Positions 1 to 4,967 of a DNA stretch of 8,751 nucleotides are shown one piece after another. The translations under genes were made by a program, and so were the position numbers. Where the stretch lies: positions 1 through 8,751 of the forward strand of contig DALTWQ010000053.1 of NCBI GenBank assembly GCA_029987025.1. The letters are read 5' to 3'. The notes beneath the pieces are model-generated. The model did no database searches, was not told the DNA's origin, and saw only the letters and a list, made by a program, of their open reading frames with translations. This DNA is from Methanocorpusculum sp. (GTDB lineage Archaea; Halobacteriota; Methanomicrobia; Methanomicrobiales; Methanocorpusculaceae). The stretch's first letter is position 1; every line of letters begins with the position of its first letter.

Positions 1-1
1 A

Positions 2-49
2 ATTAAGATACCTGACGTTCTTGCAGGACTTGCAGAACGGATGGTGTAA
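2..49 (+). CDS. C-terminal end of an upstream gene (partial)
   Basis: An open frame enters from the left edge and ends at TAA 47-49, giving the last 15 residues IKIPDVLAGLAERMV. Codon choice (GCA, CTT, GAA, CGG) matches the genes downstream, and a T-rich stretch follows the stop, as it does after other genes here. The other two forward frames read less like protein. The tail is too short to name a family, and the product is unknown. Confidence 0.5.
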   Translation: MKIPDVLAGLAERMV

Positions 50-76
50 TTTTTTATAATTATCCTTCCCTTTTTT
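50..76 (+). terminator. T-rich archaeal-type terminator
   Basis: Directly after the stop at 47-49 come two T-runs (52-57 and 71-76) in an AT-rich stretch without a clear GC-rich hairpin. Archaeal RNA polymerase commonly terminates at such oligo-T tracts. The assignment is inferred from position and composition only. Confidence 0.5.
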
Positions 77-134
77 ATTTGGGATTGGGCTAGTCTGATT
101 AGTGATATTTCCAATCTCGCCCGTAGGGCTCGGG

Positions 135-165
135 CACAGATTACCACAGATTACACACAGATTAC
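135..165. repeat. Three copies of a CACAGATTAC decamer
   Basis: CACAGATTAC occurs perfectly at 135-144, 145-154 and 156-165, with a single A between the second and third. The opposite arm carries the complement perfectly at 295-304 and with one mismatch at 305-314. These short tandem copies make up the inner part of the fold-back arms. Their role is unknown; they could be binding sites for a protein or a by-product of the element's origin. Confidence 0.8.
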
Positions 166-166
166 G

Positions 167-189
167 GGCACGCCGAATTACGGCGTGCC
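167..189. repeat. Hairpin 1 inside the fold-back element
   Basis: GGCACGCCG (167-175) is followed by loop AATTA and the exact complement CGGCGTGCC (181-189). The stem is a perfect 9 bp. Its inner CCG-AATTA-CGG core is the reverse complement of the core of the second hairpin at 249-271, so the two occupy mirrored places in the element. Confidence 0.8.
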
Positions 190-248
190 TTCACGATGAA
201 TTAAAGAAAAGAGATATCCACTAAATAGTTCTCTATTTTATCTGTGAT

Positions 249-271
249 GGCGAGCCGTAATTCGGCTCGCC
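249..271. repeat. Hairpin 2 inside the fold-back element
   Basis: GGCGAGCCG (249-257), loop TAATT, then the exact complement CGGCTCGCC (263-271), a perfect 9-bp stem. It mirrors hairpin 1 but differs from it at two stem positions, and both changes are matched on the opposite strand of the stem. GCGAGC also recurs at 272-277 and 281-286, so alternative pairings with GCTCGC at 265-270 are possible. Confidence 0.8.
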
Positions 272-358
272 GCGAGCGTAGCGAGCATCCGTGTGTAATC
301 TGTGGGAATCTGTGTCCGAGCCCTACGGGCGAGATTAGAAATATCACAAATCCGACTA

Positions 359-609
359 AACTTTCCGGCTAAAAAATAAGGGGCTGAATAGTCACCTCTT
401 TTTAATCACTCTGCGCTTTCGCAATTGACGAAGCCCGTAACTCCGGAAAAACAGAATCTGTATTAACCCTTGCGGTCGTAAACAAACGTCGTATATTCTT
501 TCGACCACAGGGTATTTTATACGAGAAACCAATTGAATGTATCCACTCTGCGGATGAGTATTATTTCGCCGGATGACGAACTCAAACCGCAGCATATCTG
601 GTAATCGTT
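359..609 (+). promoter_or_regulatory. Leader and promoter region of the ligase gene
   Basis: This 251-base stretch holds no gene I accept. A TATA-like ATTTTATA lies at 514-521 within GTAT-TTT-ATAC; transcription would then begin near 541-545 and leave a leader of about 65 bases. The leader contains CTGCGG (548-553), complementary to CCGCAG (587-592), and between and within these a direct repeat CGGATGA at 551-557 and 570-576. Upstream of the TATA, 471-478 pairs with 502-509 with one mismatch. No Shine-Dalgarno motif precedes ATG 610. Promoter position and leader structure are inferences from sequence alone. Confidence 0.4.
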
Positions 610-2277
610 ATGGCCGAATATCGAAACCCTGCAATAACTCACTTTGACTTAACCGAAAAGGACACCCGGTCGCTTTACTCCATCATCCAATACGGAGCAA
701 AGCACGGAACAGACATAGCAGAAGCCATCCTCTATTACGGACGTCACATAAACTACCGTGAACTCATAGACACCATTGACACAGCCGCAGCCGGCCTCTG
801 CGAAATAGGTGTCAAGAAAGGAGACTTCGTAACCATCTATCTTCCCAACATTCCCCAGTGCATCTTCGCGGTATACGCCATAAATAGAATTGGCGCCATC
901 TGCAACTTAGTACATCCCTTATCCTCCAAAAAAGAACTTGAAGACTGCATCACGCTTACCAAAAGCCGTTTCGTATTCGCCTTCGAAGGAAACGAAGGAA
1001 ACTGTGTCGGTCTCGGTACAAAAATCATCCGGTGCAGAACACCATCCTATTTCCCGAAGTCGCCTAAAGGACTTCTGATGAAAGCAGTCGTCCGTCACTC
1101 GCTGCGCAAAATGCCCAAAGCCTTCGATGCAGTCGAGTGGTCCGCGGTCTGCAAAGCAGGACGGAAATATCTGGAGAAAAAGAGTCTTCCCGAAGACACC
1201 GTAAAGCCGGAAGACATCGCGGCTGTCATGTACACCGGAGGCACAACCGGCGAATCCAAAGGTGTTCTGTTATCCAACGCGGCAATCAACGCCTGTACAA
1301 CAAATATGATGGACACCTGCTTCGAAGGACGCCCGCACATAGGTATGGGATTCTTATCAGTGCTTCCGGTATTTCATGCGTTCGGCTACTCGCTTGTCAT
1401 CCATCAGCCCATCGCTGCCGGAATGCGTATGATTCTGCTTCCGAAGTTCGATGAAAAGCAGTGCGCCAAACTCATCTTAAAGGAAAAACTCGAAACCGTT
1501 GCAGGCGTTCCCACGATGTTTGAACGCATGTATCCGTATCTGAAAGACCACCAGCTGCCGTATGTCATCAACATCGCAGCAGGCGGAGATCGTGTTTCCC
1601 GCGACCTTGCAGAAAAGTACAATGCAATTCTTCCAAGCACCAAATTCCGCTCAGGGTACGGATTAACCGAGGCGTGCGGCTGTTGTATTCTTGAACATCC
1701 GGACTACACCGACCACCCGGAAGGATGTGTCGGAAAACCGATGAACGGTGTTGATGTCTGTCTTACAGAGCCGGGCACAACACATGTTGTTCCAAACAGC
1801 AGCGAAGGAGAACTCTGTATCAGAACACCGGCTCTTATGAGCGGCTACTACAAACGCGAAGAGGCGACTGCGGCCGTACTCAAAGTCCATGAAGACGGCA
1901 AACTCTGGCTTCACACAGGCGATGTGGCCACCATCGATGATGAACTCAACATCATCTTCAGGTCCCGCCATAAGAGAATGATTAAGGTAAACGGATTCAA
2001 TGTCTATCCGACAGTAATCGAAGACGCCATGGAGCCGTGTCCGGTCATCCGCGATGTCTGTGCCGTCGGAATGGCCTGGAAGACAGATCAGCGGGTTAAA
2101 CTCTACGTAACCCTTGCCGACCCGGCAATGGACCGGGATGCTGCAAAAGCAGCCATTATGGATTATGCCGTTGAGCACGTAAACCGCTGGAGCTGTCCGA
2201 AGGAAATCACTATCTTAGAGTCGATGCCGCGGACAAAAATGAACAAGATAGATTACAAGGAACTGGAAAACCTGTAA
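610..2277 (+). CDS. AMP-dependent acyl-CoA synthetase/ligase (ANL superfamily)
   Basis: A 555-residue adenylate-forming enzyme expected to activate a carboxylic acid with ATP to an acyl-AMP and then pass it to a thiol, usually CoA, in the cytoplasm. The large N-terminal domain has the phosphate-binding motif YTGGTTGESKG (208-218) and the GYGLTEA motif (349-355). The LHTGD motif with the ribose-binding Asp is at 434-438, the hinge RSRHKRMIKVNGFNVYP at 451-467, and the small C-terminal lid ends in PRTKMNKIDYKEL (540-552), with K546 as the expected adenylation lysine. Length is normal for the family. ATG 610 is the only sensible start, since an in-frame TGA lies at 574-576 with no ATG, GTG or TTG between. 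Oddities are N545 where the family usually has Gly, and R451 where Gly is usual before the hinge. The substrate cannot be read from sequence; a medium or long fatty acid or an aromatic acid are all possible. It stands alone, with a T-rich tract after it. Confidence 0.9.
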   Translation: MAEYRNPAITHFDLTEKDTRSLYSIIQYGAKHGTDIAEAILYYGRHINYRELIDTIDTAAAGLCEIGVKKGDFVTIYLPNIPQCIFAVYAINRIGAICNLVHPLSSKKELEDCITLTKSRFVFAFEGNEGNCVGLGTKIIRCRTPSYFPKSPKGLLMKAVVRHSLRKMPKAFDAVEWSAVCKAGRKYLEKKSLPEDTVKPEDIAAVMYTGGTTGESKGVLLSNAAINACTTNMMDTCFEGRPHIGMGFLSVLPVFHAFGYSLVIHQPIAAGMRMILLPKFDEKQCAKLILKEKLETVAGVPTMFERMYPYLKDHQLPYVINIAAGGDRVSRDLAEKYNAILPSTKFRSGYGLTEACGCCILEHPDYTDHPEGCVGKPMNGVDVCLTEPGTTHVVPNSSEGELCIRTPALMSGYYKREEATAAVLKVHEDGKLWLHTGDVATIDDELNIIFRSRHKRMIKVNGFNVYPTVIEDAMEPCPVIRDVCAVGMAWKTDQRVKLYVTLADPAMDRDAAKAAIMDYAVEHVNRWSCPKEITILESMPRTKMNKIDYKELENL

Positions 2278-2278
2278 T

Positions 2279-2294
2279 CCTTTTTTCGTATTTT
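2279..2294 (+). terminator. T-rich terminator after the ligase gene
   Basis: A run of T from 2281, interrupted by CGTA, begins a few bases after the TAA of the ligase. There is no GC-rich stem, so this would be an archaeal oligo-T type terminator. Assigned from position and composition. Confidence 0.45.
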
Positions 2295-2332
2295 CAAAAT
2301 CAATCTCACCTGCAGAAATTCTCTGTGAGAAA

Positions 2333-2340
2333 CTATATTA
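2333..2340 (+). promoter_or_regulatory. TATA-like box before the first small membrane gene
   Basis: CTATATTA lies about 28 bases before ATG 2365, the spacing expected if transcription starts at or very near the start codon. No Shine-Dalgarno site is present, so a leaderless transcript is likely. A 6-bp inverted repeat (TCTCAC at 2304-2309, GTGAGA at 2325-2330) sits just upstream and may be chance. Confidence 0.5.
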
Positions 2341-2364
2341 CCTCTGACTCACAATATTTTGTAA

Positions 2365-2694
2365 ATGACAGACGAAGTTGAAACTCCGGCAGTTCCGTTA
2401 AGAACAGAGAGAAAAACACCGAGCAAAGGTGTTCAGATTATTGCACTGATTTTAGGTGTCATAAGTTTCGGTATCGCTGCAGCATCTCTTATCTGCACCC
2501 TTGCAGTTCCGGGTTTAGCTGAAATAACCCGTCAGGTTCTCTGGTGGGGCGGATGGATTTTCCTTGTTGCTGAAATAATTATTACGTTTATCTTCTCATC
2601 AAAGAAATACCGCCCGGCAAAACCCGTCATTATCGCAGGATTTTTAGGTCTGTTCGCAGCGATTATGCTTCTGGTAAGTACCTTCTTACGCTGA
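2365..2694 (+). CDS. Small three-helix membrane protein, unknown function
   Basis: This 109-residue protein has a polar, charged N-terminus of about 22 residues rich in Glu, Arg, Lys and Thr, then three hydrophobic stretches at roughly 23-48, 58-77 and 86-108. The loops are short, and the KKYRPAK segment at 80-86 is basic and so probably cytoplasmic. There are no cysteine pairs, metal motifs or known catalytic residues. I do not recognise a family. The gene has its own TATA-like box and a following T-run, so it is probably transcribed alone. It belongs to a run of three small membrane-protein genes. Composition and codon use match the neighbours, which supports it being real. A role in envelope homeostasis is possible but unproven. 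Confidence 0.8.
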   Translation: MTDEVETPAVPLRTERKTPSKGVQIIALILGVISFGIAAASLICTLAVPGLAEITRQVLWWGGWIFLVAEIIITFIFSSKKYRPAKPVIIAGFLGLFAAIMLLVSTFLR

Positions 2695-2711
2695 GTCCGA
2701 AAAACCCATCA

Positions 2712-2720
2712 TCTTTTTTC
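2712..2720 (+). terminator. T-run after the first small membrane gene
   Basis: An uninterrupted run of six T (2714-2719) in a pyrimidine-rich stretch starts about 20 bases after the stop. There is no clear stem. It fits an archaeal oligo-T terminator. Confidence 0.4.
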
Positions 2721-2817
2721 TGCTGATTCTGTTTTCTGCTGCTTTTTACAAAATGGTTATCGGAAGCGGCTTCTTCATTAAATGCTTTCTCTAATCTCTA
2801 TTGGATAATAACAGTAG

Positions 2818-2825
2818 TATTAATA
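2818..2825 (+). promoter_or_regulatory. TATA-like box before the DUF308-like gene
   Basis: TATTAATA is centred about 30 bases before ATG 2852, and no Shine-Dalgarno site lies between. A second AT-rich stretch at 2834-2848 is too close to the ATG to place a TSS upstream of it. The choice between the two is an inference. Confidence 0.4.
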
Positions 2826-2851
2826 ACTTAGAAAAATATAATATAAATAGT

Positions 2852-3433
2852 ATGTCTGAAGAAAAAATCACTCCGAACTTTGAGTTTGGTGCACTTATCG
2901 GCCGTGGTGTCTTACTTATCATCCTCGGTATCTTAATCTGCATCCTTGTCAACTCATCATGGGTAGGAGCACTTACAGCCGGTATGATTCCGACTACTAT
3001 CTGTGCAATTCTGCTCATCTTCCTCGGTATCGCAATGCTTTGCGGCGGTACCAGTTTCGGCGGAGCAGGCGCAGCATCTGTAGTTCTTGGTATCTTAGTT
3101 ATCATCCTCGGTATCGTTGCACTGCTTAACCCGGTTGCATTTGAAGCATTCCTTGTCTACTTCCTTGCAGCAGCTGCATTTGTAGGCGGTCTCTTTAACC
3201 TTATTTCCGGATGTATGAATGCCGGACACGCAAACCGTGCACTGACTATTGTTGCAGGTATCCTCGGTATCATCCTTGGTGTCCTCATCTTTGTTGCAGC
3301 ATTCAACCTTACTCCGTGGATTACCGCAAGTATCCTTGTTTACGCAGCAGCAATCTTCATGCTCATCTTCGGTGTTGTCTCCATTATCCAGGCAATCCTG
3401 CTGAAGAGCGCCCTGAAAAAGGCAGAGGCATAA
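2852..3433 (+). CDS. DUF308/HdeD-like multi-pass membrane protein
   Basis: A 193-residue, very hydrophobic protein with about six membrane helices (near 15-33, 37-63, 73-93, 97-120, 130-150 and 155-183) and a short basic tail (KSALKKAEA). Gly/Ile/Leu repeats of the type IILGI recur at 23-27, 84-88 and 137-141, with LGI or LGV steps elsewhere. This is the pattern of the DUF308 short repeat found in HdeD-like acid-resistance membrane proteins. In bacteria HdeD is linked to acid stress, but in archaea the role is unknown, so only the family is claimed. I chose ATG 2852. The frame stays open back to TTG 2801, but that 17-residue extension is Asn-rich and would include the promoter region. MSEE also resembles the start of the neighbouring small protein (MSEFEE). 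Confidence 0.8.
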   Translation: MSEEKITPNFEFGALIGRGVLLIILGILICILVNSSWVGALTAGMIPTTICAILLIFLGIAMLCGGTSFGGAGAASVVLGILVIILGIVALLNPVAFEAFLVYFLAAAAFVGGLFNLISGCMNAGHANRALTIVAGILGIILGVLIFVAAFNLTPWITASILVYAAAIFMLIFGVVSIIQAILLKSALKKAEA

Positions 3434-3438
3434 ACACC

Positions 3439-3456
3439 TTTCCCTTTTTTCTTTTA
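3439..3456 (+). terminator. T-rich terminator after the DUF308-like gene
   Basis: Two T-runs (3445-3450 and 3452-3455) within a pyrimidine-rich stretch start within 15 bases of the stop, and T-rich sequence continues to about 3492. No stem is evident. Confidence 0.45.
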
Positions 3457-3523
3457 ATCAGTTTTATTCTGTTTTGTTCAGTTCGTTTTTTTGTGCCGTA
3501 CGCTTTGTATTTTCAACTGCAAT

Positions 3524-3530
3524 CTATTTA
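3524..3530 (+). promoter_or_regulatory. TATA-like box before the second three-helix gene
   Basis: CTATTTA lies about 36-42 bases before ATG 3566, which would give a short leader of roughly 10 bases. A second AT-rich match (AATTATATTA, 3545-3554) is nearer than usual to the start. There is no Shine-Dalgarno site. Confidence 0.35.
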
Positions 3531-3565
3531 TCCGAAGAGTAGGCAATTATATTAGAGCATATATC

Positions 3566-3892
3566 ATGTCTGAGTTTGAAGAGGATTTTGCAAAATTCAA
3601 AAAAATCGGCACTGCCGGTTTTGTCTGTGATGTTATCGGATTTGTTCTGGCAATTGCTACTTATGTTTTCTGTTACATAATGCCTCTTGCTCTTGAACTG
3701 CTGCCGAATATTCCGGTTCTGAGAATTACGCTTGTGGTTGTGACGGCAATTGCGCTGGTTCTCGGAATCGTTTTAGAGGCTATTGCATCTCTGAAGAGCG
3801 CCCAGCCGAAATGGCAGATGATTCTCGGAATTGTTTTCTGGGTTCTCGGAGCAGTGTTCTGTACGATGATGATTCGGATGCTCTTCTCCTAA
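3566..3892 (+). CDS. Small three-helix membrane protein, unknown function
   Basis: This 108-residue protein starts with a short charged segment (MSEFEEDFAKFKK) followed by three predicted membrane helices at about 16-40, 50-75 and 83-107. A polar loop (SLKSAQPKWQ, 75-84) separates the second and third helices. I see no recognisable domain or catalytic motif. ATG 3566 is preferred over ATG 3491: the intervening 25 residues read unlike protein and would cover the promoter-like sequence. It resembles the 109-residue protein at 2365-2694 in size and helix number, but not obviously in sequence. It sits directly after the DUF308-like gene and has its own promoter-like and terminator-like signals. 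Function is unknown. Confidence 0.75.
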   Translation: MSEFEEDFAKFKKIGTAGFVCDVIGFVLAIATYVFCYIMPLALELLPNIPVLRITLVVVTAIALVLGIVLEAIASLKSAQPKWQMILGIVFWVLGAVFCTMMIRMLFS

Positions 3893-3894
3893 AC

Positions 3895-3901
3895 TTTTTT
3901 T
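3895..3901 (+). terminator. T7 run after the second three-helix gene
   Basis: Seven consecutive T start two bases after the TAA stop. With no stem visible, this fits an archaeal oligo-T terminator and separates the small membrane genes from the corrinoid block. Confidence 0.5.
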
Positions 3902-3979
3902 CACTGTTCTGTTCAGAAATCCCATAACACATCTATCATTTTTATTTTCTCCACTGAAACAACCTACATGCATCAGTAC

Positions 3980-4007
3980 ATTTAATTTGTCTTAGGACAA
4001 ATAAAAT
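3980..4007. promoter_or_regulatory. Palindromic operator candidate before the corrinoid transporter
   Basis: ATTTGTC (3985-3991) and GACAAAT (3996-4002) are exact complements around a TTAG spacer. Extending outwards, the arms reach 12 bases each (3980-3991 and 3996-4007) with one mismatch. The outer left part (ATTTAATT, 3980-3987) is TATA-like and lies about 35 bases before ATG 4020, so a bound protein would cover the promoter core. This geometry suits a dimeric repressor, perhaps responding to corrinoid or metal supply. The regulator is not identified, and the match to any known box is not claimed. Confidence 0.55.
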
Positions 4008-4019
4008 ACAACAACACCT

Positions 4020-4967
4020 ATGTTAAAGCGTCCGCTTATCCTCATACCCATACTCATTGTTCTGCTCATCGTATTCAGCGGACTGTCTCTTTGCATAGGA
4101 ATCTCCGGGTTTGAACTGTTCTCCTACTCGCCTGAGATGATACAAAAACTCATCCTGGACGTACGTCTTCCAAGGATTCTCGGGGCATTAATAGTCGGTG
4201 CCGGCCTTGCCGCTGCCGGATGCGCCATGCAGGGCCTTTTCAGAAACCCCATGGCCGACCCGTATCTTTTAGGAACCAGTTCTGGAGGCTCGCTTGGTGC
4301 AGCATTTTCCATCGTGGTGCTCGGCGGATTTCTCCAGCCGGTTTTAGCCTTCATTGGTTCGCTCGGTTCCACCATCCTTGTCTACTTTGCCTCGAAACGG
4401 AACGGACGTGTTGCTGTCGAAACACTTCTCTTAACCGGTATTGCCGTGTCCCTGCTTTTGTCTGCTCTCCTGTCGTTTCTCATCTATCTTTCAGGAAACA
4501 GCCTGAAGCAGATTATGTTTTTCACCATGGGCGGACTCTGGAACGTCTACTGGGATGATGTGCTTCTCGGTCTTATCATCATCGCCGCAGCGGTAATTCT
4601 CTTCATCTTCTCAAGAGACATGAACGTCTTATCCTTAGGCGAAGAAGAAGCAGTACACTTAGGAATAAACACGGAAAAAACCAAGCGCATCCTTCTTCTC
4701 TTATCAGCTTTAATTACCGCAATTGCCGTATCTATTGCAGGCTGCATAGGATTTGTCGGTCTTATAATTCCGCACATCATACGCCTCTTAACAGGACCAG
4801 ATCACCGGATTCTTCTGCCCGCATCGATGCTCGCAGGCGCAATTCTGCTTCTTCTGGCAGATACGTTTTCCCGGACACTGCCGACGGAAATTCCGGTGGG
4901 AATTATCACCGCCCTTCTTGGAGCACCGTTCTTCATCTATCTTCTTCGCCGGAGGACGCGGATATGA
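4020..4967 (+). CDS. btuC: Corrinoid ABC transporter permease (BtuC/FecCD family)
   Basis: A 315-residue inner-membrane permease of the BtuCD/FecCD type, expected to form a dimer in the cytoplasmic membrane and pass a corrinoid through. Family hallmarks are RLPR (49-52) followed by the Gly-rich G-A-G-L-A-A-A-G-C-A-M-Q-G-L-F-R-N-P stretch ending near 77, then MADPYLLGTSSG (78-89). The SLGEEEAVHLGI segment lies at 205-216, and the cytoplasmic coupling region GFVGLIIPHIIRLLTGPDHR at 244-263 contacts the ATPase. Hydrophobic helices span the length. The protein is slightly shorter than the usual 325-350, with a brief N-terminus. The same family also carries iron-siderophore and haem, so the corrinoid call rests on the cbiZ gene in the same block. 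It ends overlapping the next gene by four bases. A palindrome overlaps its promoter. No substrate-binding protein gene is in the window. Confidence 0.85.
   Translation: MLKRPLILIPILIVLLIVFSGLSLCIGISGFELFSYSPEMIQKLILDVRLPRILGALIVGAGLAAAGCAMQGLFRNPMADPYLLGTSSGGSLGAAFSIVVLGGFLQPVLAFIGSLGSTILVYFASKRNGRVAVETLLLTGIAVSLLLSALLSFLIYLSGNSLKQIMFFTMGGLWNVYWDDVLLGLIIIAAAVILFIFSRDMNVLSLGEEEAVHLGINTEKTKRILLLLSALITAIAVSIAGCIGFVGLIIPHIIRLLTGPDHRILLPASMLAGAILLLLADTFSRTLPTEIPVGIITALLGAPFFIYLLRRRTRI
4951..4955 (+). promoter_or_regulatory. Shine-Dalgarno site for the ATPase gene
   Basis: GGAGG lies 8 bases before ATG 4964, inside the end of the permease gene. It is the only strong ribosome binding site in the window and sits where an internal operon gene needs one, while the first genes of units look leaderless. 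It supports ATG 4964 as the true start. Confidence 0.65.

Larger units (their letters stand above)
91..358. repeat. 268-bp fold-back (MITE-like) element with 68-bp inverted arms
   Basis: The left arm 91-158 is the reverse complement of the right arm 291-358 over 68 bases with 5 mismatches and no gaps. The arms begin TAGTC and end GACTA. Inside are two 9-bp hairpins, at 167-189 (loop AATTA) and 249-271 (loop TAATT), and an AT-rich centre at 191-248. No coding frame is convincing and no target-site duplication is seen beside the arms. This is the architecture of a MITE-like or other interspersed fold-back repeat, but mobility is inferred. It could instead be a structured transcript or a large bidirectional terminator between the upstream gene and the ligase. 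Outside the arms a T-run (71-76) and an A-run (371-376) form a looser mirror, so the ancestral element may have been longer. Confidence 0.75.

Noticed and set aside
135..314. CRISPR array
   Set aside because: The repeated units are only 10 bases, abut one another without spacers and occur in opposite orientation on the two arms, which fits a fold-back element and not an array.
392..595. Minus-strand open frame of 67 residues, very basic, ahead of the ligase gene
   Set aside because: It ends only 14 bases from ATG 610 in divergent orientation, leaving no room for two promoters. Composition is unlike protein and no motif is convincing. A faint likeness of its first residues to integrase arm domains is too weak to use.
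541..600. Box C/D sRNA in the ligase leader (GGATGA motifs)
   Set aside because: The motifs do not match RTGATGA and no CTGA box D is found at the right spacing.
2801..2851. Extended N-terminus of the DUF308-like protein from TTG 2801
   Set aside because: The extra 17 residues are Asn/Ser-rich low-complexity sequence and coincide with the TATA-like region. ATG 2852 gives a start similar to the neighbouring protein.
3491..3565. Extended N-terminus of the 108-residue membrane protein from ATG 3491
   Set aside because: The added 25 residues overlap the T-rich terminator and promoter-like region and read unlike a membrane-protein leader.
3893..4019. Cobalamin riboswitch before the transporter genes
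   Set aside because: The gap is only 127 bases, largely T-rich terminator and the palindrome, with no B12-box-like segment or room for the large aptamer.
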